A stretch of 64,000 bases of DNA from Allokutzneria sp. A3M-2-11 16 (GCF_024213555.1 NZ_JANAVO010000002.1:542269-606268), one strand, 5' to 3'; shown: positions 43,995-53,192, counted from the first letter of the stretch. Made by a program: numbers and translations. The notes: generated by a model from the sequence alone, not told the origin.

Positions 43995-44741
43995 TCACTG
44001 CTTCCTGATGCGGCGGAACAGGTGCTGCATCGGGTCGTAGCGGCGGTCGGCCACCCGCTCCTTCAAGGGGATCAGCGCGTTGTCGGTGATCTGGATGTGC
44101 TCCGGGCAGACGTCCGTGCAGCACTTGGTGATGTTGCAGAAACCGAGCCCGTGATCGGCCTGTGCGGTCTCCACGCGGTCCTCGGTGTCCAGCGGGTGCA
44201 TCTCCAGCTCCGAGATGCGCATGAGGAACCTGGGGCCGGAGAACGACTCCTTGTTCTCGTCGTGGTCGCGGACCACGTGGCAGGTGTTCTGGCACAGGAA
44301 GCACTCGATGCACTTCCGGAACTCCTGCGAGCGCTCCACGTCGACCTGCTGCATGCGGTACTCGCCCGGCTTCAGCCCCTCCGGCGGTTTGAAGGACGGG
44401 ACCTCGCGCGCCTTGACGTAGTTGTAGGACACGTCGGTCACCAGGTCGCGGATCACCGGGAACGTCCGAAGTGGAGTGACGGTGATCGTCTCGTCCTCGG
44501 TGAAGGTGGACATCCGGGTCATGCACAGCAGGCGCGGGCGGCCGTTGATCTCCGCCGAGCACGAGCCGCACTTGCCCGCCTTGCAGTTCCACCGCACCGC
44601 GAGGTCCGGGGCCTGGGTGGCCTGGAGCCGGTGGATGATGTCGAGTACGACCTCGCCCTCGTTGACCTCCACCACGAAGTCGGCGAGCTCGCCGCCCTCG
44701 TCGTCGCCGCGCCAGATGCGGAAGTTCGCCTTGTAGCTCAT
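43995..44741 (-). CDS. sdhB: Succinate dehydrogenase iron-sulfur subunit (Sdh1 type)
   Basis: 248 residues from ATG 44741. N-terminal [2Fe-2S] ferredoxin domain (WNCKAGKCGSCSAEINGRPRLLC) and C-terminal cluster domain with CIECFLCQNTC and CNITKCCTDVCPEHI. Its length and order match mycobacterial Rv0247c of Sdh1. Electrons pass from the FAD of SdhA to the membrane quinone site. Start overlaps sdhA stop (ATGG/TGA region at 44738-44741). Confidence 0.94.
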   Translation of the reverse strand: MSYKANFRIWRGDDEGGELADFVVEVNEGEVVLDIIHRLQATQAPDLAVRWNCKAGKCGSCSAEINGRPRLLCMTRMSTFTEDETITVTPLRTFPVIRDLVTDVSYNYVKAREVPSFKPPEGLKPGEYRMQQVDVERSQEFRKCIECFLCQNTCHVVRDHDENKESFSGPRFLMRISELEMHPLDTEDRVETAQADHGLGFCNITKCCTDVCPEHIQITDNALIPLKERVADRRYDPMQHLFRRIRKQ

Positions 44742-46633
44742 GGAAGCTCCCCGTGTCCGGCCAGTTCGGAGTCGGTGTAGTACTTCTGCAGCTCCTCGCG
44801 CTCGAACAGGTCGAGCAGGTCCGAGCGCATCTCCGGCTGCGGCAGGCTGGTCACCGCGATCCCGTCTCCGTCGGCCTCGCAGCGGAGCACCTGCTTGCGC
44901 CACAACGGGTCCATCCCCGGGTAGTCGTCGCGGGTGTGCCCGCCCCGGCTCTCCGTGCGCAGCAGGGCGGCCCTGGCGACGCACTCGCTGACCAGGATCA
45001 TGTTGCGCAGGTCGATCGCCAGGTGCCAGCCGGGGTTGAACTGCCGGTGCCCCTCCACCGCCGCGTTGCGCGCGCGGATCTTGAGCTGCTCCAGGTTCTC
45101 CAGCGCCTGCTCGATCTCGCCGCCCTTGCGGATGATGCCGACGAGGTCGTTCATCGACTGCTGGAGCTCGGTGTGCACCGTGTACGGGTTCTCCACCTCG
45201 CCGCCCTCGGCCGCGTTGAACGGCGCCTGCGCCCACTGCGCCGCACTGTCCACATCGGACTGGCTGATCGCCGGGCGGGCGCTCAGACCGTCCACGTAGG
45301 ACGCCGCGCCGAGCCCGGCCCTGCGGCCGAACACCAGCAGGTCCGACAGCGAGTTGCCGCCGAGCCGGTTCGACCCGTGCATGCCGCCCGCCACCTCGCC
45401 GGCGGCGAACAGGCCGGGCACCCTGGACTGCGCCGTGTCCGGCTCGACCTCCACCCCGCCCATGACGTAGTGGCAGGTGGGGCCGACCTCCATCGGCTCG
45501 GCGGTGATGTCGACGTCGGCCAGCTCCTTGAACTGGTGGTGCATCGACGGCAGCCTGCGGCGGATCTCCTCGGCGGGCAGACGCGTTGACACGTCGAGGA
45601 AAACGCCGCCGTGCGGGGTTCCGCGCCCCGCCTTCACCTCGGAGTTGATCGCACGCGCGACCTCGTCGCGGGGCAGCAGCTCCGGCGGCCTGCGGTTGCT
45701 GTCCGGGTCGGTGTACCAGCGGTCCGCCTCGGCCTCGTTGTCGGCGTACTTGTCCTTGAAGACCTCGGGGATGTAGTCGAACATGAACCGGCGGCCCTCG
45801 GAGTTGCGCAGCACACCGCCGTCCCCGCGCACCGACTCGGTGACCAGGATGCCCTTCACGCTGGGCGGCCAGACCATCCCGGTGGGGTGGAACTGGATGA
45901 ACTCCATGTTGATCAGGCTGGCGCCCGCGCGCAGTGCGAGCGCGTGCCCGTCGCCGGTGTACTCCCAGGAGTTCGAGGTCACCTTGAAGGACTTGCCGAC
46001 TCCGCCCGTCGCCAGCACCACGGCGGGCGCCTCGAAGAGCACGAAGCGGCCCGTCTCGCGCCAGTAGCCGAACGCGCCCGCGATCGCCCCGTCGTCCTTG
46101 AGCAGCTCGGTGACCGTGCACTCGGCGAAGACCCGGATGCGCGCCTCGTAGTCGCCGGAGTCGCGGAAGTCCTGCTGCTGCAAGGAGACGATCTGCTGCT
46201 GGAGGCTGCGGATCAGCTCCAGACCGGTGCGGTCGCCGACGTGCGCGAGCCGCGGGTACTCGTGACCGCCGAAGTTGCGCTGGCTGATCCGGCCGTCCTT
46301 GGTGCGGTCGAACAGCGCGCCGTAGGTCTCCAGTTCCCAGACGCGGTCGGGGGCCTCGCGCGCGTGCAGCTCGGCCATCCGCCAGTTGTTGAGGAACTTC
46401 CCGCCGCGCATGGTGTCGCGGAAGTGGACCTGCCAGTTGTCCCGGGAGTTCACGTTGCCCATCGCCGCGGCGATACCGCCCTCGGCCATCACGGTGTGCG
46501 CCTTGCCGAACAGCGACTTGCACACGATCGCGACGCGCTTGCCCTGTTCCCGCGCCTCGATCGCCGCGCGCAGGCCGGCCCCGCCGGCACCGATCACCAC
46601 GACGTCGTAGGCGTGGCGCTCGATCTCACTCAT
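44738..46633 (-). CDS. sdhA: Succinate dehydrogenase / fumarate reductase flavoprotein subunit
   Basis: 631 residues. FAD-binding VVVIGAGGAGLRAAIEAREQG, the flavin-linking region with KAHTVMAEGGIAAAMGN, substrate residues in FIQFHPTGMVWPP, HGSNRLGGNSLSDLLVFGRRAG and GGHTRDDYPGMD. Like mycobacterial Rv0248c (Sdh1). It oxidises succinate to fumarate on the cytoplasmic face of the membrane. sdhC lies 20 bp upstream, sdhB overlaps downstream. Confidence 0.95.
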   Translation of the reverse strand: MSEIERHAYDVVVIGAGGAGLRAAIEAREQGKRVAIVCKSLFGKAHTVMAEGGIAAAMGNVNSRDNWQVHFRDTMRGGKFLNNWRMAELHAREAPDRVWELETYGALFDRTKDGRISQRNFGGHEYPRLAHVGDRTGLELIRSLQQQIVSLQQQDFRDSGDYEARIRVFAECTVTELLKDDGAIAGAFGYWRETGRFVLFEAPAVVLATGGVGKSFKVTSNSWEYTGDGHALALRAGASLINMEFIQFHPTGMVWPPSVKGILVTESVRGDGGVLRNSEGRRFMFDYIPEVFKDKYADNEAEADRWYTDPDSNRRPPELLPRDEVARAINSEVKAGRGTPHGGVFLDVSTRLPAEEIRRRLPSMHHQFKELADVDITAEPMEVGPTCHYVMGGVEVEPDTAQSRVPGLFAAGEVAGGMHGSNRLGGNSLSDLLVFGRRAGLGAASYVDGLSARPAISQSDVDSAAQWAQAPFNAAEGGEVENPYTVHTELQQSMNDLVGIIRKGGEIEQALENLEQLKIRARNAAVEGHRQFNPGWHLAIDLRNMILVSECVARAALLRTESRGGHTRDDYPGMDPLWRKQVLRCEADGDGIAVTSLPQPEMRSDLLDLFEREELQKYYTDSELAGHGELP

Positions 46634-46653
46634 AGAAGCAAAACCCTCGCTTT

Positions 46654-47454
46654 TTAGTTGAACAGCCGCAGGTCCGTGAGCACGCCGCTGGCCACCAGCG
46701 CCACGTAGAGGTCGGTCAGCCCGACGGAGATCAACGAGGCCCAGGCGAGCTGCATGTGCTTGCCGTTGAGCTTGGAGACCAGCGTCCAGAGCCGGTACCG
46801 GACCGGGTGGCGGGAGAAGTGGGTCAGCTTGCCGCCGACGATGTGCCTGCAGGAATGACAGGACAGCGTGTACGCCCAGATCAGCGCCACGTTGACCAGC
46901 ATGATCAGTGTGCCGAGGCCGATGCCGACGCCACCGTCGGCGCCCTTGAAGGCGATCACCGCGTCGTAGGTGAGCACGCTCGCGACGGGGATCGCCGCGT
47001 AGAAGAAGTACCGGTGCAGGTTCTGCATCACCAGCGGGAAGCGCCGCTCACCGGTGTACTTCGAGTGCGGCTCGGCCACCGCGCACGCGGGCGGCGACAG
47101 CCAGAACGAGCGGTAGTAGGCCTTGCGGTAGTAGTAGCAGGTGAACCGGAAGCCGAGCACGAACGGCAGCACGAACAGCGGTGGCGTGATCAGCCAGCCC
47201 AGGTCCGGGAACCACCTGCCGAAGTGCGCGGAGCCCTCGACGCAGACCTCCGAGAGGCACGGCGAGTAGAACGGCGCCAGGTAGTTGTACTGCGGTACCC
47301 AGTAATGCGCGTTGGCGAAGGTGCGGACCAGGCCGTAGACGACGAACGCCGTCAGGCCCGCAGCGGTCAACAACGGCGACAGCCACCACCGGTCGGTGCG
47401 AAGCGTGCGCGCCTCGATGCGCGCCCGGCCGGTGGGGCCGGTTGAAGCGGTCAT
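46654..47454 (-). CDS. sdhC: Succinate dehydrogenase membrane anchor (Rv0249c-like)
   Basis: 266 residues with five hydrophobic helices (LLTAAGLTAFVVYGLVRTF, LITPPLFVLPFVLGFRF, YFFYAAIPVASVLTYDAVIAF, LIMLVNVALIWAYTLSCHSC, LAWASLISVGLTDLYVALVA). Histidines in several helices could ligate haem b. The CHSCRH element and overall size match Rv0249c, the single large anchor of mycobacterial Sdh1. First gene of the sdhCAB operon. Confidence 0.88.
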   Translation of the reverse strand: MTASTGPTGRARIEARTLRTDRWWLSPLLTAAGLTAFVVYGLVRTFANAHYWVPQYNYLAPFYSPCLSEVCVEGSAHFGRWFPDLGWLITPPLFVLPFVLGFRFTCYYYRKAYYRSFWLSPPACAVAEPHSKYTGERRFPLVMQNLHRYFFYAAIPVASVLTYDAVIAFKGADGGVGIGLGTLIMLVNVALIWAYTLSCHSCRHIVGGKLTHFSRHPVRYRLWTLVSKLNGKHMQLAWASLISVGLTDLYVALVASGVLTDLRLFN

Positions 47455-47523
47455 AGTGTCCTCGGTCTACGCGGTCGGGACACCAGTCCTACGGACGGCA
47501 GGACCCGACCGCGGACCGAACGC

Positions 47524-47805
47524 TCATCTGCCGTGCGGGCGATAACCTCCGACGCCTTCGTCGTCCGCGCCGTCCCACAGCTGCGGGTCGTACGGCGTGT
47601 CCGGGACGACGACCATCTCGGCCTGCCGAGGCATGGGGGCGAGGCGCCCGCCAGCCAGCTCGGCGGCGTCGATCTCCAGCCGCTCGATGTCGTTCGCGAT
47701 GCGTCGCACAGCAGGGGTGTCGCCGTACCGCCCGCGGAGAGCGGACATCGTCTGGCGCAGCTCGTCGATGGAGCGTTGCAGGGCAGTCAGTTCCGTGTTC
47801 GGCAT
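47524..47805 (-). CDS. Small conserved hypothetical protein
   Basis: 93 residues from ATG 47805, which has GGAGGTG 6 bp upstream. An N-terminal coiled-coil-like helix (ELTALQRSIDELRQTMSALRGRYGDTPAVRRIANDIERLEIDAAEL) precedes an acidic, Pro-rich tail ending GGYRPHGR. No known domain. It lies 69 bp upstream of sdhC on the same strand, so it may be cotranscribed; its promoter would be in the 325-bp gap before edd, which contains CRP-like half-sites. The longer frame to 47967 includes no credible start. Confidence 0.65.
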   Translation of the reverse strand: MPNTELTALQRSIDELRQTMSALRGRYGDTPAVRRIANDIERLEIDAAELAGGRLAPMPRQAEMVVVPDTPYDPQLWDGADDEGVGGYRPHGR

Positions 47806-48130
47806 GCCGAACACCTCCGTCGGCGCATCGTGGTGGTGGGCAGACTTTGCACCTACCCACCCCCGAGTGACAAGGGACACACGTCGCGAACCCCCGTTGA
47901 TCGCAACGGTGACAAGGATCACCCTCAAGGCGATTTGTCGTCGCGTCAAGAGAGTGACCTGCGGCACAGCGTTTTCGCAACCGGGATGTCAACCTTCTGG
48001 ATCGTTTTTGTGGTTACCCACGTGTAACCCGTAGTGTGTGAGGTCTATCGCACCCGAGTGGCGCCATCGTCGTCGTCCAATCGGCCCGGAACCCCCCTTT
48101 CGAGTCCGTAGACAACGACGAGGAGACGTG
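47806..48130. promoter_or_regulatory. edd / small-gene divergent regulatory region
   Basis: 325 bp without a gene. It holds GTGAC-N6-CAC at 47867-47880, 47909-47922 and 47954-47967. The middle one, GGTGACAAGGATCACC (47908-47923), has the GTGA-N6-TCAC core of CRP/GlxR sites. A second palindrome, GGTTAC-N6-GTAACC, lies at 48012-48029 next to a TAGTGT that could be the edd -10. The edd ribosome binding site is AGGAGACG. Confidence 0.55.
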
Positions 48131-49993
48131 ATGAACGCGCCCTTGAACCCGGCGATCGCCGCGGTGACCGAGCGCATCGCAGCCCGCAGCCAGCGCACCC
48201 GCTCCGGCTACCTGCGCAAGATCGCCGCCGCCGCTTCCGAGGGCCCCGCCCGGGGCGCGCTGGGCTGTAGCAACTTCGCCCACGGCTTCGCGGGCTGCGT
48301 CGGCGAGGACAAGCAGGCACTGCGCGAGCTGCGCGGCGCCAACGTCGCGATCGTCTCGTCCTACAACGACATGCTCTCCGCGCACCAGCCGCTCGCGGAG
48401 TACCCGGACCTGCTGAAGGACGCGATCCGCGCCGCGGGCGGTGTCGCCCAGTTCGCCGGTGGTGTGCCCGCGATGTGCGACGGCATCACCCAGGGCCGCG
48501 CGGGCATGGAGATGTCCCTGTTCAGCCGCGAGGTCGTGGCGATGGCGACCGGGGTGGCGCTGGCGCACGACATGTTCGACGCCGCGCTGCTGCTGGGCGT
48601 CTGCGACAAGATCGTGCCCGGCCTGATGATCGCGGCGCTGTCCTTCGGCCACCTGCCGACCATGCTCGTCCCGGCCGGGCCGATGGCCTCCGGCCTGTCC
48701 AACCCGGAGAAGAGCCGCGTCCGCCAGCTCTTCGCCGAGGGCCGCGCCGACCGCAAGAACCTGCTCGACGCCGAGGCCGCCTCGTACCACTCGCCGGGCA
48801 CCTGCACGTTCTACGGGACGGCGAACTCCAACCAGCTGGTCATGGAGGTCATGGGCATGCACCTGCCCGGCTCCTCCTTCGTCGCGCCGAACACGCCGCT
48901 GCGCCGCGCGCTCACCGAGCACGCCGGGCGCCGTGTGCTGGAGATGACCCGTGGCGGCGACGAGTTCACACCGGTCGGTGAACTGGTCGACGAGCGCGTT
49001 GTCGTCAACGGCGTGGTGTCGCTGCTGGCCACGGGCGGTTCGACCAACCACACGATGCACTTGGTCGCCATCGCGGCGGCGGCGGGCATCCAGCTCACGT
49101 GGGACGACTTCTCCGACCTGTCGGCGGTGGTCCCGCTGCTGACCCGCGTGTACCCCAACGGTTCCGCGGACATCAACCACTTCCACAACGCGGGCGGGGT
49201 GCCGTTCCTGGTGGCCCAGCTGCTCGACGGCGGACTGGTGCACCGCGACGTGAACACGGTCGCGGGCTTCGGCCTGGACCGCTACCGGCAGCAGCCGGAG
49301 CTGGTCGACGGCGAGCTGCGGTGGGTCGACGCGCCCGCGGTGAGCGGTGACGAGTCCGTGCTTCGCCCGCACACCAAGCCTTTCGCCGCGGACGGCGGGC
49401 TGCGCGTGCTGCACGGCAACCTGGGCAACGCGGTGATCAAGGTGTCGGCGGTGAAGCCGGAGCACCGGATCGTGCTCGCACCGGCCCGCGTGTTCACCGA
49501 CCAGGCTCAGTTCAGCGCCGCGTTCCGGGCGGGCGAGTTCACCGGCGACATGGTCGTGGTGATGCGCAACCAGGGCCCGAAGGCCAACGGCATGCCGGAG
49601 CTGCACGGGCTCACGCCGTCGCTGGGTGTGTTGCAGGACAAGGGTTTCAAGGTCGCTCTCGTCACCGACGGGCGGATGTCCGGGGCGTCGGGGAAGATCC
49701 CGGCGGCCATCCAGGTCACCCCGGAGGCGGCCGTGGGCGGGTTGCTGGCCAAGGTGCGCGACGGCGACATGATCCGGCTGGACGCCGAGAACGGCGCGCT
49801 GGAGGTGCTGGTCGGCGACGCCGAGCTGGCCGCGCGGGAGATCGTCGACGGCCCGCCGAGCGACGACGAGTGGATCGGCACCGGGCGTGAGCTGTTCACC
49901 GCGCTACGTCGCGCGGTCGGCCCGGCCGACCAGGGCGCAATCGCGTTCGGCACGATGAACCAGGACGAGACGCGAGTGGAGGTTCCTCGGTGA
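48131..49993 (+). CDS. edd: Phosphogluconate dehydratase
   Basis: 620 residues from ATG 48131. IlvD/Edd family with [42 protein letters not shown] (cluster Cys), [48 protein letters not shown] and [17 protein letters not shown]. It dehydrates 6-phosphogluconate to KDPG using an iron-sulfur cluster. It overlaps eda by GTGA (49990-49993), making an Entner-Doudoroff operon. Confidence 0.96.
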   Translation: MNAPLNPAIAAVTERIAARSQRTRSGYLRKIAAAASEGPARGALGCSNFAHGFAGCVGEDKQALRELRGANVAIVSSYNDMLSAHQPLAEYPDLLKDAIRAAGGVAQFAGGVPAMCDGITQGRAGMEMSLFSREVVAMATGVALAHDMFDAALLLGVCDKIVPGLMIAALSFGHLPTMLVPAGPMASGLSNPEKSRVRQLFAEGRADRKNLLDAEAASYHSPGTCTFYGTANSNQLVMEVMGMHLPGSSFVAPNTPLRRALTEHAGRRVLEMTRGGDEFTPVGELVDERVVVNGVVSLLATGGSTNHTMHLVAIAAAAGIQLTWDDFSDLSAVVPLLTRVYPNGSADINHFHNAGGVPFLVAQLLDGGLVHRDVNTVAGFGLDRYRQQPELVDGELRWVDAPAVSGDESVLRPHTKPFAADGGLRVLHGNLGNAVIKVSAVKPEHRIVLAPARVFTDQAQFSAAFRAGEFTGDMVVVMRNQGPKANGMPELHGLTPSLGVLQDKGFKVALVTDGRMSGASGKIPAAIQVTPEAAVGGLLAKVRDGDMIRLDAENGALEVLVGDAELAAREIVDGPPSDDEWIGTGRELFTALRRAVGPADQGAIAFGTMNQDETRVEVPR

Positions 49994-50613
49994 GCACTGC
50001 GCACGAGCTGCTTGAAATCTCCCCGGTAGTGCCGGTGGTGGTGATCGACGACGAAGCGCACGCGGTGCCGCTGGCGCAGGCGTTGCTGCGCGGCGGAATC
50101 GGCGTCATCGAGGTCACCCTGCGCACCCCCGCGGCTCTGCGCGCGATCGAGCGGATCGCCGAGGAGGTCCCGGACATCGTGCTCGGCGCGGGCACCGTGA
50201 CCGCCCCGGAACACGCCGCCAAGTCCGCCGCCGCGGGCGCACGGTTCCTGGTCACCCCCGGCACCACGGACACGCTGCTCGCGGCGGTCAAGGACACCGG
50301 GCTGCCGTTCCTGCCCGGCGCGGCCACGGTCTCCGAGGCGATGCGCCTTGCCGAGCAGGGCGTGGAGGCGCTGAAGTTCTTCCCCGCCGAGCCCAGTGGC
50401 GGCGTGGACTTCCTGAAGGGCCTCGGCGGCCCGCTTCCGCACCTGAGGTTCTGCCCGACCGGCGGCATCACCCCGCAGAGCGCGCCGAAGTACCTGGCGC
50501 TGCCGAACGTGGGCTGCGTCGGCGGTTCCTGGCTGACGCCGAAGTCCGCCGTCGCCGCGGGTGACTGGGGCGCGGTCGAGGCCCTGGCGCGGGAAGCCGC
50601 CGCGCTTCGCTGA
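49990..50613 (+). CDS. eda: KDPG aldolase
   Basis: 207 residues from GTG 49990. Class I aldolase: [15 protein letters not shown] with the catalytic Glu, [39 protein letters not shown] with the Schiff-base Lys, and [29 protein letters not shown]. It splits KDPG into pyruvate and glyceraldehyde 3-phosphate. Translationally coupled to edd. A hairpin terminator follows. Confidence 0.96.
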   Translation: MSTAHELLEISPVVPVVVIDDEAHAVPLAQALLRGGIGVIEVTLRTPAALRAIERIAEEVPDIVLGAGTVTAPEHAAKSAAAGARFLVTPGTTDTLLAAVKDTGLPFLPGAATVSEAMRLAEQGVEALKFFPAEPSGGVDFLKGLGGPLPHLRFCPTGGITPQSAPKYLALPNVGCVGGSWLTPKSAVAAGDWGAVEALAREAAALR

Positions 50614-50621
50614 CGCGTCGC

Positions 50622-50647
50622 GACCGGGCGGTGGGCACCGCCCGGTC
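50622..50647. terminator. Bidirectional hairpin terminator after eda
   Basis: GACCGGGCGGT (50622-50632) and ACCGCCCGGTC (50637-50647) give a perfect 11-bp stem with the loop GGGC, between convergent eda and HAD genes. Confidence 0.85.
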
Positions 50648-50652
50648 GGCCC

Positions 50653-51309
50653 TCAGGCGGGCTGAATCAGTTGCAGCGCCTCAGGAATCGAGTCCGCGAC
50701 CGGGACTCCGGTGGCCTCCAGCGCGGCCCGCCCCATCACTCCGGTGGTGACCAGCACGCAGCGCGCGCCGACCTGCTGAGCGGCGAACGCGTCATCCACG
50801 ACGTCGCCGATGAGCACCACGTCGGCCGGGTCGAGTTGCTGCGCCTGGAGGTGGTGCGCGAGGTGGTCGGCCTTGGAGTCGCCGCCCACCTCCGTGCGCA
50901 GACCGTCCACGCGCTGGAAGAGATCGACCAGCCCCATCTCGGTGATCAGCGGGACGAGGCGGTCATGGAACCACATCGACAGCAGCGACTGGGAACGCCC
51001 GGCGTCGCGCCACGCGTGCAGCAGCTCGGGAACTCCCGCCGCGAGCCCGCACGTGTGCAGCAGCAGCTCGTAGCGATCGTGGTAGAGCCGGTCGATGCGA
51101 GCCCAGTCTTCGGTGCTGAGCGAACGGTCGAGGACGCGCTCGTAGCACTGGAGCAGCGGACGGCTGAACAGCCCGCGCCACTCGTCCAGGGTGAGCGCTT
51201 GGCGACCGAACCCTGTGCAGACGTCGTTCACCGCGGCCAGCACCGCGTTGTTGTCATCGAGCAGCGTCCCGTTCCAGTCCCACACGATGTGCTTGGCGCT
51301 GAGCGCCAT
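50653..51309 (-). CDS. HAD-superfamily hydrolase (phosphatase)
   Basis: 218 residues from ATG 51309; GTG 51324 is an alternative. Motif I IVWDWNGTLLDDN (DxxG/T type with nucleophile Asp and WDWNGT rather than FDxDGT), cap domain helices, motif II SLLSMWFH, motif III around GGDSKADHLAHHL and motif IV VLIGDVVDDAFAAQQVGARCVLVTTG. Such WDWNGTL proteins are common in actinomycetes as phosphoglycolate-phosphatase-like enzymes; substrate not known. Convergent with eda. Confidence 0.85.
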   Translation of the reverse strand: MALSAKHIVWDWNGTLLDDNNAVLAAVNDVCTGFGRQALTLDEWRGLFSRPLLQCYERVLDRSLSTEDWARIDRLYHDRYELLLHTCGLAAGVPELLHAWRDAGRSQSLLSMWFHDRLVPLITEMGLVDLFQRVDGLRTEVGGDSKADHLAHHLQAQQLDPADVVLIGDVVDDAFAAQQVGARCVLVTTGVMGRAALEATGVPVADSIPEALQLIQPA

Positions 51310-51374
51310 CCCAAGGCTCGTCACCGGACCGAGCCTAGGCAAGTCGCGGCCGCTGGCCCAACGTGATTCCGCTG

Positions 51375-51548
51375 TCAGCGGGTGAGGGTGCGGAAGGCCA
51401 GCTGACGACCGTGCCCGACCGCCCCGGCCTCCGCGACGGTGATCTCGGTAGGGCTGTCGCCGGGATCGCGGGAGCCGAAGACGGTGGGAATGCCTGCGTT
51501 GGCGAAGGCTCGGCCGATGAAGCCGGTGCCGATCACTGCGGTGGTCAT
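51375..51548 (-). pseudogene. Remnant of an NAD(P)-binding oxidoreductase
   Basis: 57 residues from ATG 51548, starting MTTAVIGTGFIGRAFANAGIP, the Rossmann N-terminus of F420-dependent NADP reductase-like proteins, then FGSRDPGDSPTEITVAEAGAV and an abrupt end. Intact relatives are about 200 residues. The helix after the GxGxxG motif is also shortened. It is thus a truncated gene, divergent from the MarR-PDZ gene that may once have controlled it. Confidence 0.65.
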
Positions 51549-51566
51549 GCAGCCCCTCGGAGGATC

Positions 51567-51580
51567 GCTTGGATTCAAGC
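51567..51580. promoter_or_regulatory. Putative MarR operator
   Basis: GCTTGGATTCAAGC, a palindrome with 5-bp arms and the TTG-ATTCAA core usual for MarR sites, lies 40 bp upstream of the MarR-PDZ start, between it and the oxidoreductase remnant. Confidence 0.5.
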
Positions 51581-51619
51581 ATTGGCGCAAACGCATGGGC
51601 TCCATGTAAAGTCCCGGCC

Positions 51620-52420
51620 ATGAATGCGGCCGAACGCGACAGCGTGGACGAGGTCCTCGCCGACTGGGCCAGGGAACGCCCCGACCTGGACTTCTCCCCG
51701 ATCGCGGTGATCTTCCGGATGGGCCGGGTGCGCGCTCGCCTGGAAACGGCGATGGCGGAGGTGTTCGCGGGCTTCGACCTGAGCCCGGCGGACTTCCTGG
51801 TGATCGTCACGCTGCGCCGGGCGGGCGCCCCGTACCGGCTGCCGCAGGCGCGCCTGATGGCCGCGCTCGGGCTGACCTCGGGCACGGTGAGCGTCCGCCT
51901 CGCGCGGCTGGAGGAGCGCGGCGTGGTGCGGCGGGAGAGCGATCCCGGCGACAAGCGCACGCAGATGGTGCGGCTGACCGAGGACGGCGTCGCGCTGTTC
52001 GACCAGCTCGCCCCCGCGCACCTGGCCGGGGAGGACCGGCTGCTCGCCGCGCTGGACGCCGGGGAACGCGATCAGCTGGCGCACCTGCTCCGCAAGCTGC
52101 TCGTCTCCTTCGAGCGCACCGGGACCGAGGCGCCGTGGCTGTGGGGAATGCGGTTGGAGCCCGCGCACATCGCGCACCGCCGCCGCGCCCAGGTCGGGCT
52201 GTCCTGTCCGCCCGGCCTGCTCATCGCCGAGACCCGGCACGACGGCCCGGCCGCCGCCGCGGGCCTGCTGCGCGGCGACCTGGTCACCGAGGCGGACGGC
52301 CGCCCCGTGCGCCACATCGACCACCTCAGGGCAGCCGACGCCGAGCGGTTGCCGTTGCGGCTGCTGCGCGGCGAGACGCCCGTCGAAGCCACCTTGACCA
52401 TTCCCCGGAGGACCACGTGA
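51620..52420 (+). CDS. MarR regulator fused to a C-terminal PDZ domain
   Basis: 266 residues from ATG 51620. The first 165 residues are a MarR domain: LSPADFLVIVTLRRAGAPYRLPQ, LMAALGLTSGTVSVRLARLEERGVVRRESDPGDKRTQMVRLTEDG. After a short linker, residues 190-264 form a PDZ domain (GLLIAETRHDGPAAAAGLLRGDLVTEADGRPVRHIDHLRAADA, LRLLRGETPVEATLTI) of the HtrA/DegP type. MarR proteins are rarely fused to PDZ domains; the PDZ could sense peptides or C-termini. It overlaps the ABM-haemoglobin gene by GTGA (52417-52420), so the pair forms an operon. Confidence 0.85.
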   Translation: MNAAERDSVDEVLADWARERPDLDFSPIAVIFRMGRVRARLETAMAEVFAGFDLSPADFLVIVTLRRAGAPYRLPQARLMAALGLTSGTVSVRLARLEERGVVRRESDPGDKRTQMVRLTEDGVALFDQLAPAHLAGEDRLLAALDAGERDQLAHLLRKLLVSFERTGTEAPWLWGMRLEPAHIAHRRRAQVGLSCPPGLLIAETRHDGPAAAAGLLRGDLVTEADGRPVRHIDHLRAADAERLPLRLLRGETPVEATLTIPRRTT

Positions 52421-53178
52421 TCGTCGAGTACATCCGTTACCGCATCGAGGAATCGCGCCGGAGCGCCTTCGAGTCGGACTACGCCCGCGCGGCGGAGGTG
52501 TTGTCCCGCGTGCCGCAGTGCGTGGACTACGAGCTCAGCCGCTGCGTGGAGGAGCCCGCCGCCTACACGCTGCGCATCGTCTGGACATCGCCGGAGGACC
52601 ACCTCCAGGGCTTCCGCGGGGGCGAGCACTTCCCCGCGTTCTTCGCGGCGATCAAGTCCTACGTCGGCGACATCGAGGAGATGCGGCACTACGAGCGGAC
52701 GGCCGTGCGGGGCGCGGGCGCCTCGGTACCGTCGCTGTACGAGTGGGCGGGCGGCGCGAGCGCCCTGGAGCGGCTGACCGAGGCGTTCTACGACCTGGTC
52801 CGCAAGGACGACCTGATCGGCCCGCTGTTCGCGCACATGGATCCCGCGCACCCGCGGCACGTGGCGGTGTGGCTGGGCGAGGTCTTCGGCGGCCCGGACA
52901 CCTACACCCGCGATCACGGCGGCTACCGGCACATGCTCAGCCAGCACGTGGGCAAGGCGATCACCGAGGCGCAGCGCCGCCGCTGGATGAGCCTGCTCCT
53001 CGACGCCGCCGACGAGGTGGGCCTGCCCGACGATCCGGAGTTCCGGTCGGCGTTCGTCGCCTACATCGAGTGGGGCACCCGCCTCGCGCTGCAGAACTCC
53101 CAACCCGGCGCGCGCCCCTTCCCCAACGCCCCCGTCCCCCACTGGGGCTGGGGCGTAGCTCCCCCCTACCGCCCCTGA
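52417..53178 (+). CDS. ABM monooxygenase-like domain fused to a truncated haemoglobin
   Basis: 253 residues from GTG 52417. Residues 1-100 form a ferredoxin-like antibiotic biosynthesis monooxygenase (ABM) domain (IVEYIRYRIEESRRSAFESDY, YELSRCVEEPAAYTLRIVWTSPEDH, FPAFFAAI). From about residue 108 a group II truncated globin follows: SLYEWAGGASALERLTEAFYDLVRKDDLIGPLF, HPRHVAVWLGEVFGGP, RDHGGYRHMLSQHVGKAIT (proximal His) and MSLLLDAADEVGLP. The same chimera is known from Streptomyces avermitilis. It may bind oxygen or remove reactive species in quinone chemistry. Cotranslated with the MarR-PDZ regulator. Confidence 0.9.
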   Translation: MIVEYIRYRIEESRRSAFESDYARAAEVLSRVPQCVDYELSRCVEEPAAYTLRIVWTSPEDHLQGFRGGEHFPAFFAAIKSYVGDIEEMRHYERTAVRGAGASVPSLYEWAGGASALERLTEAFYDLVRKDDLIGPLFAHMDPAHPRHVAVWLGEVFGGPDTYTRDHGGYRHMLSQHVGKAITEAQRRRWMSLLLDAADEVGLPDDPEFRSAFVAYIEWGTRLALQNSQPGARPFPNAPVPHWGWGVAPPYRP

Positions 53179-53192
53179 CCCAGCCCCGTTTC

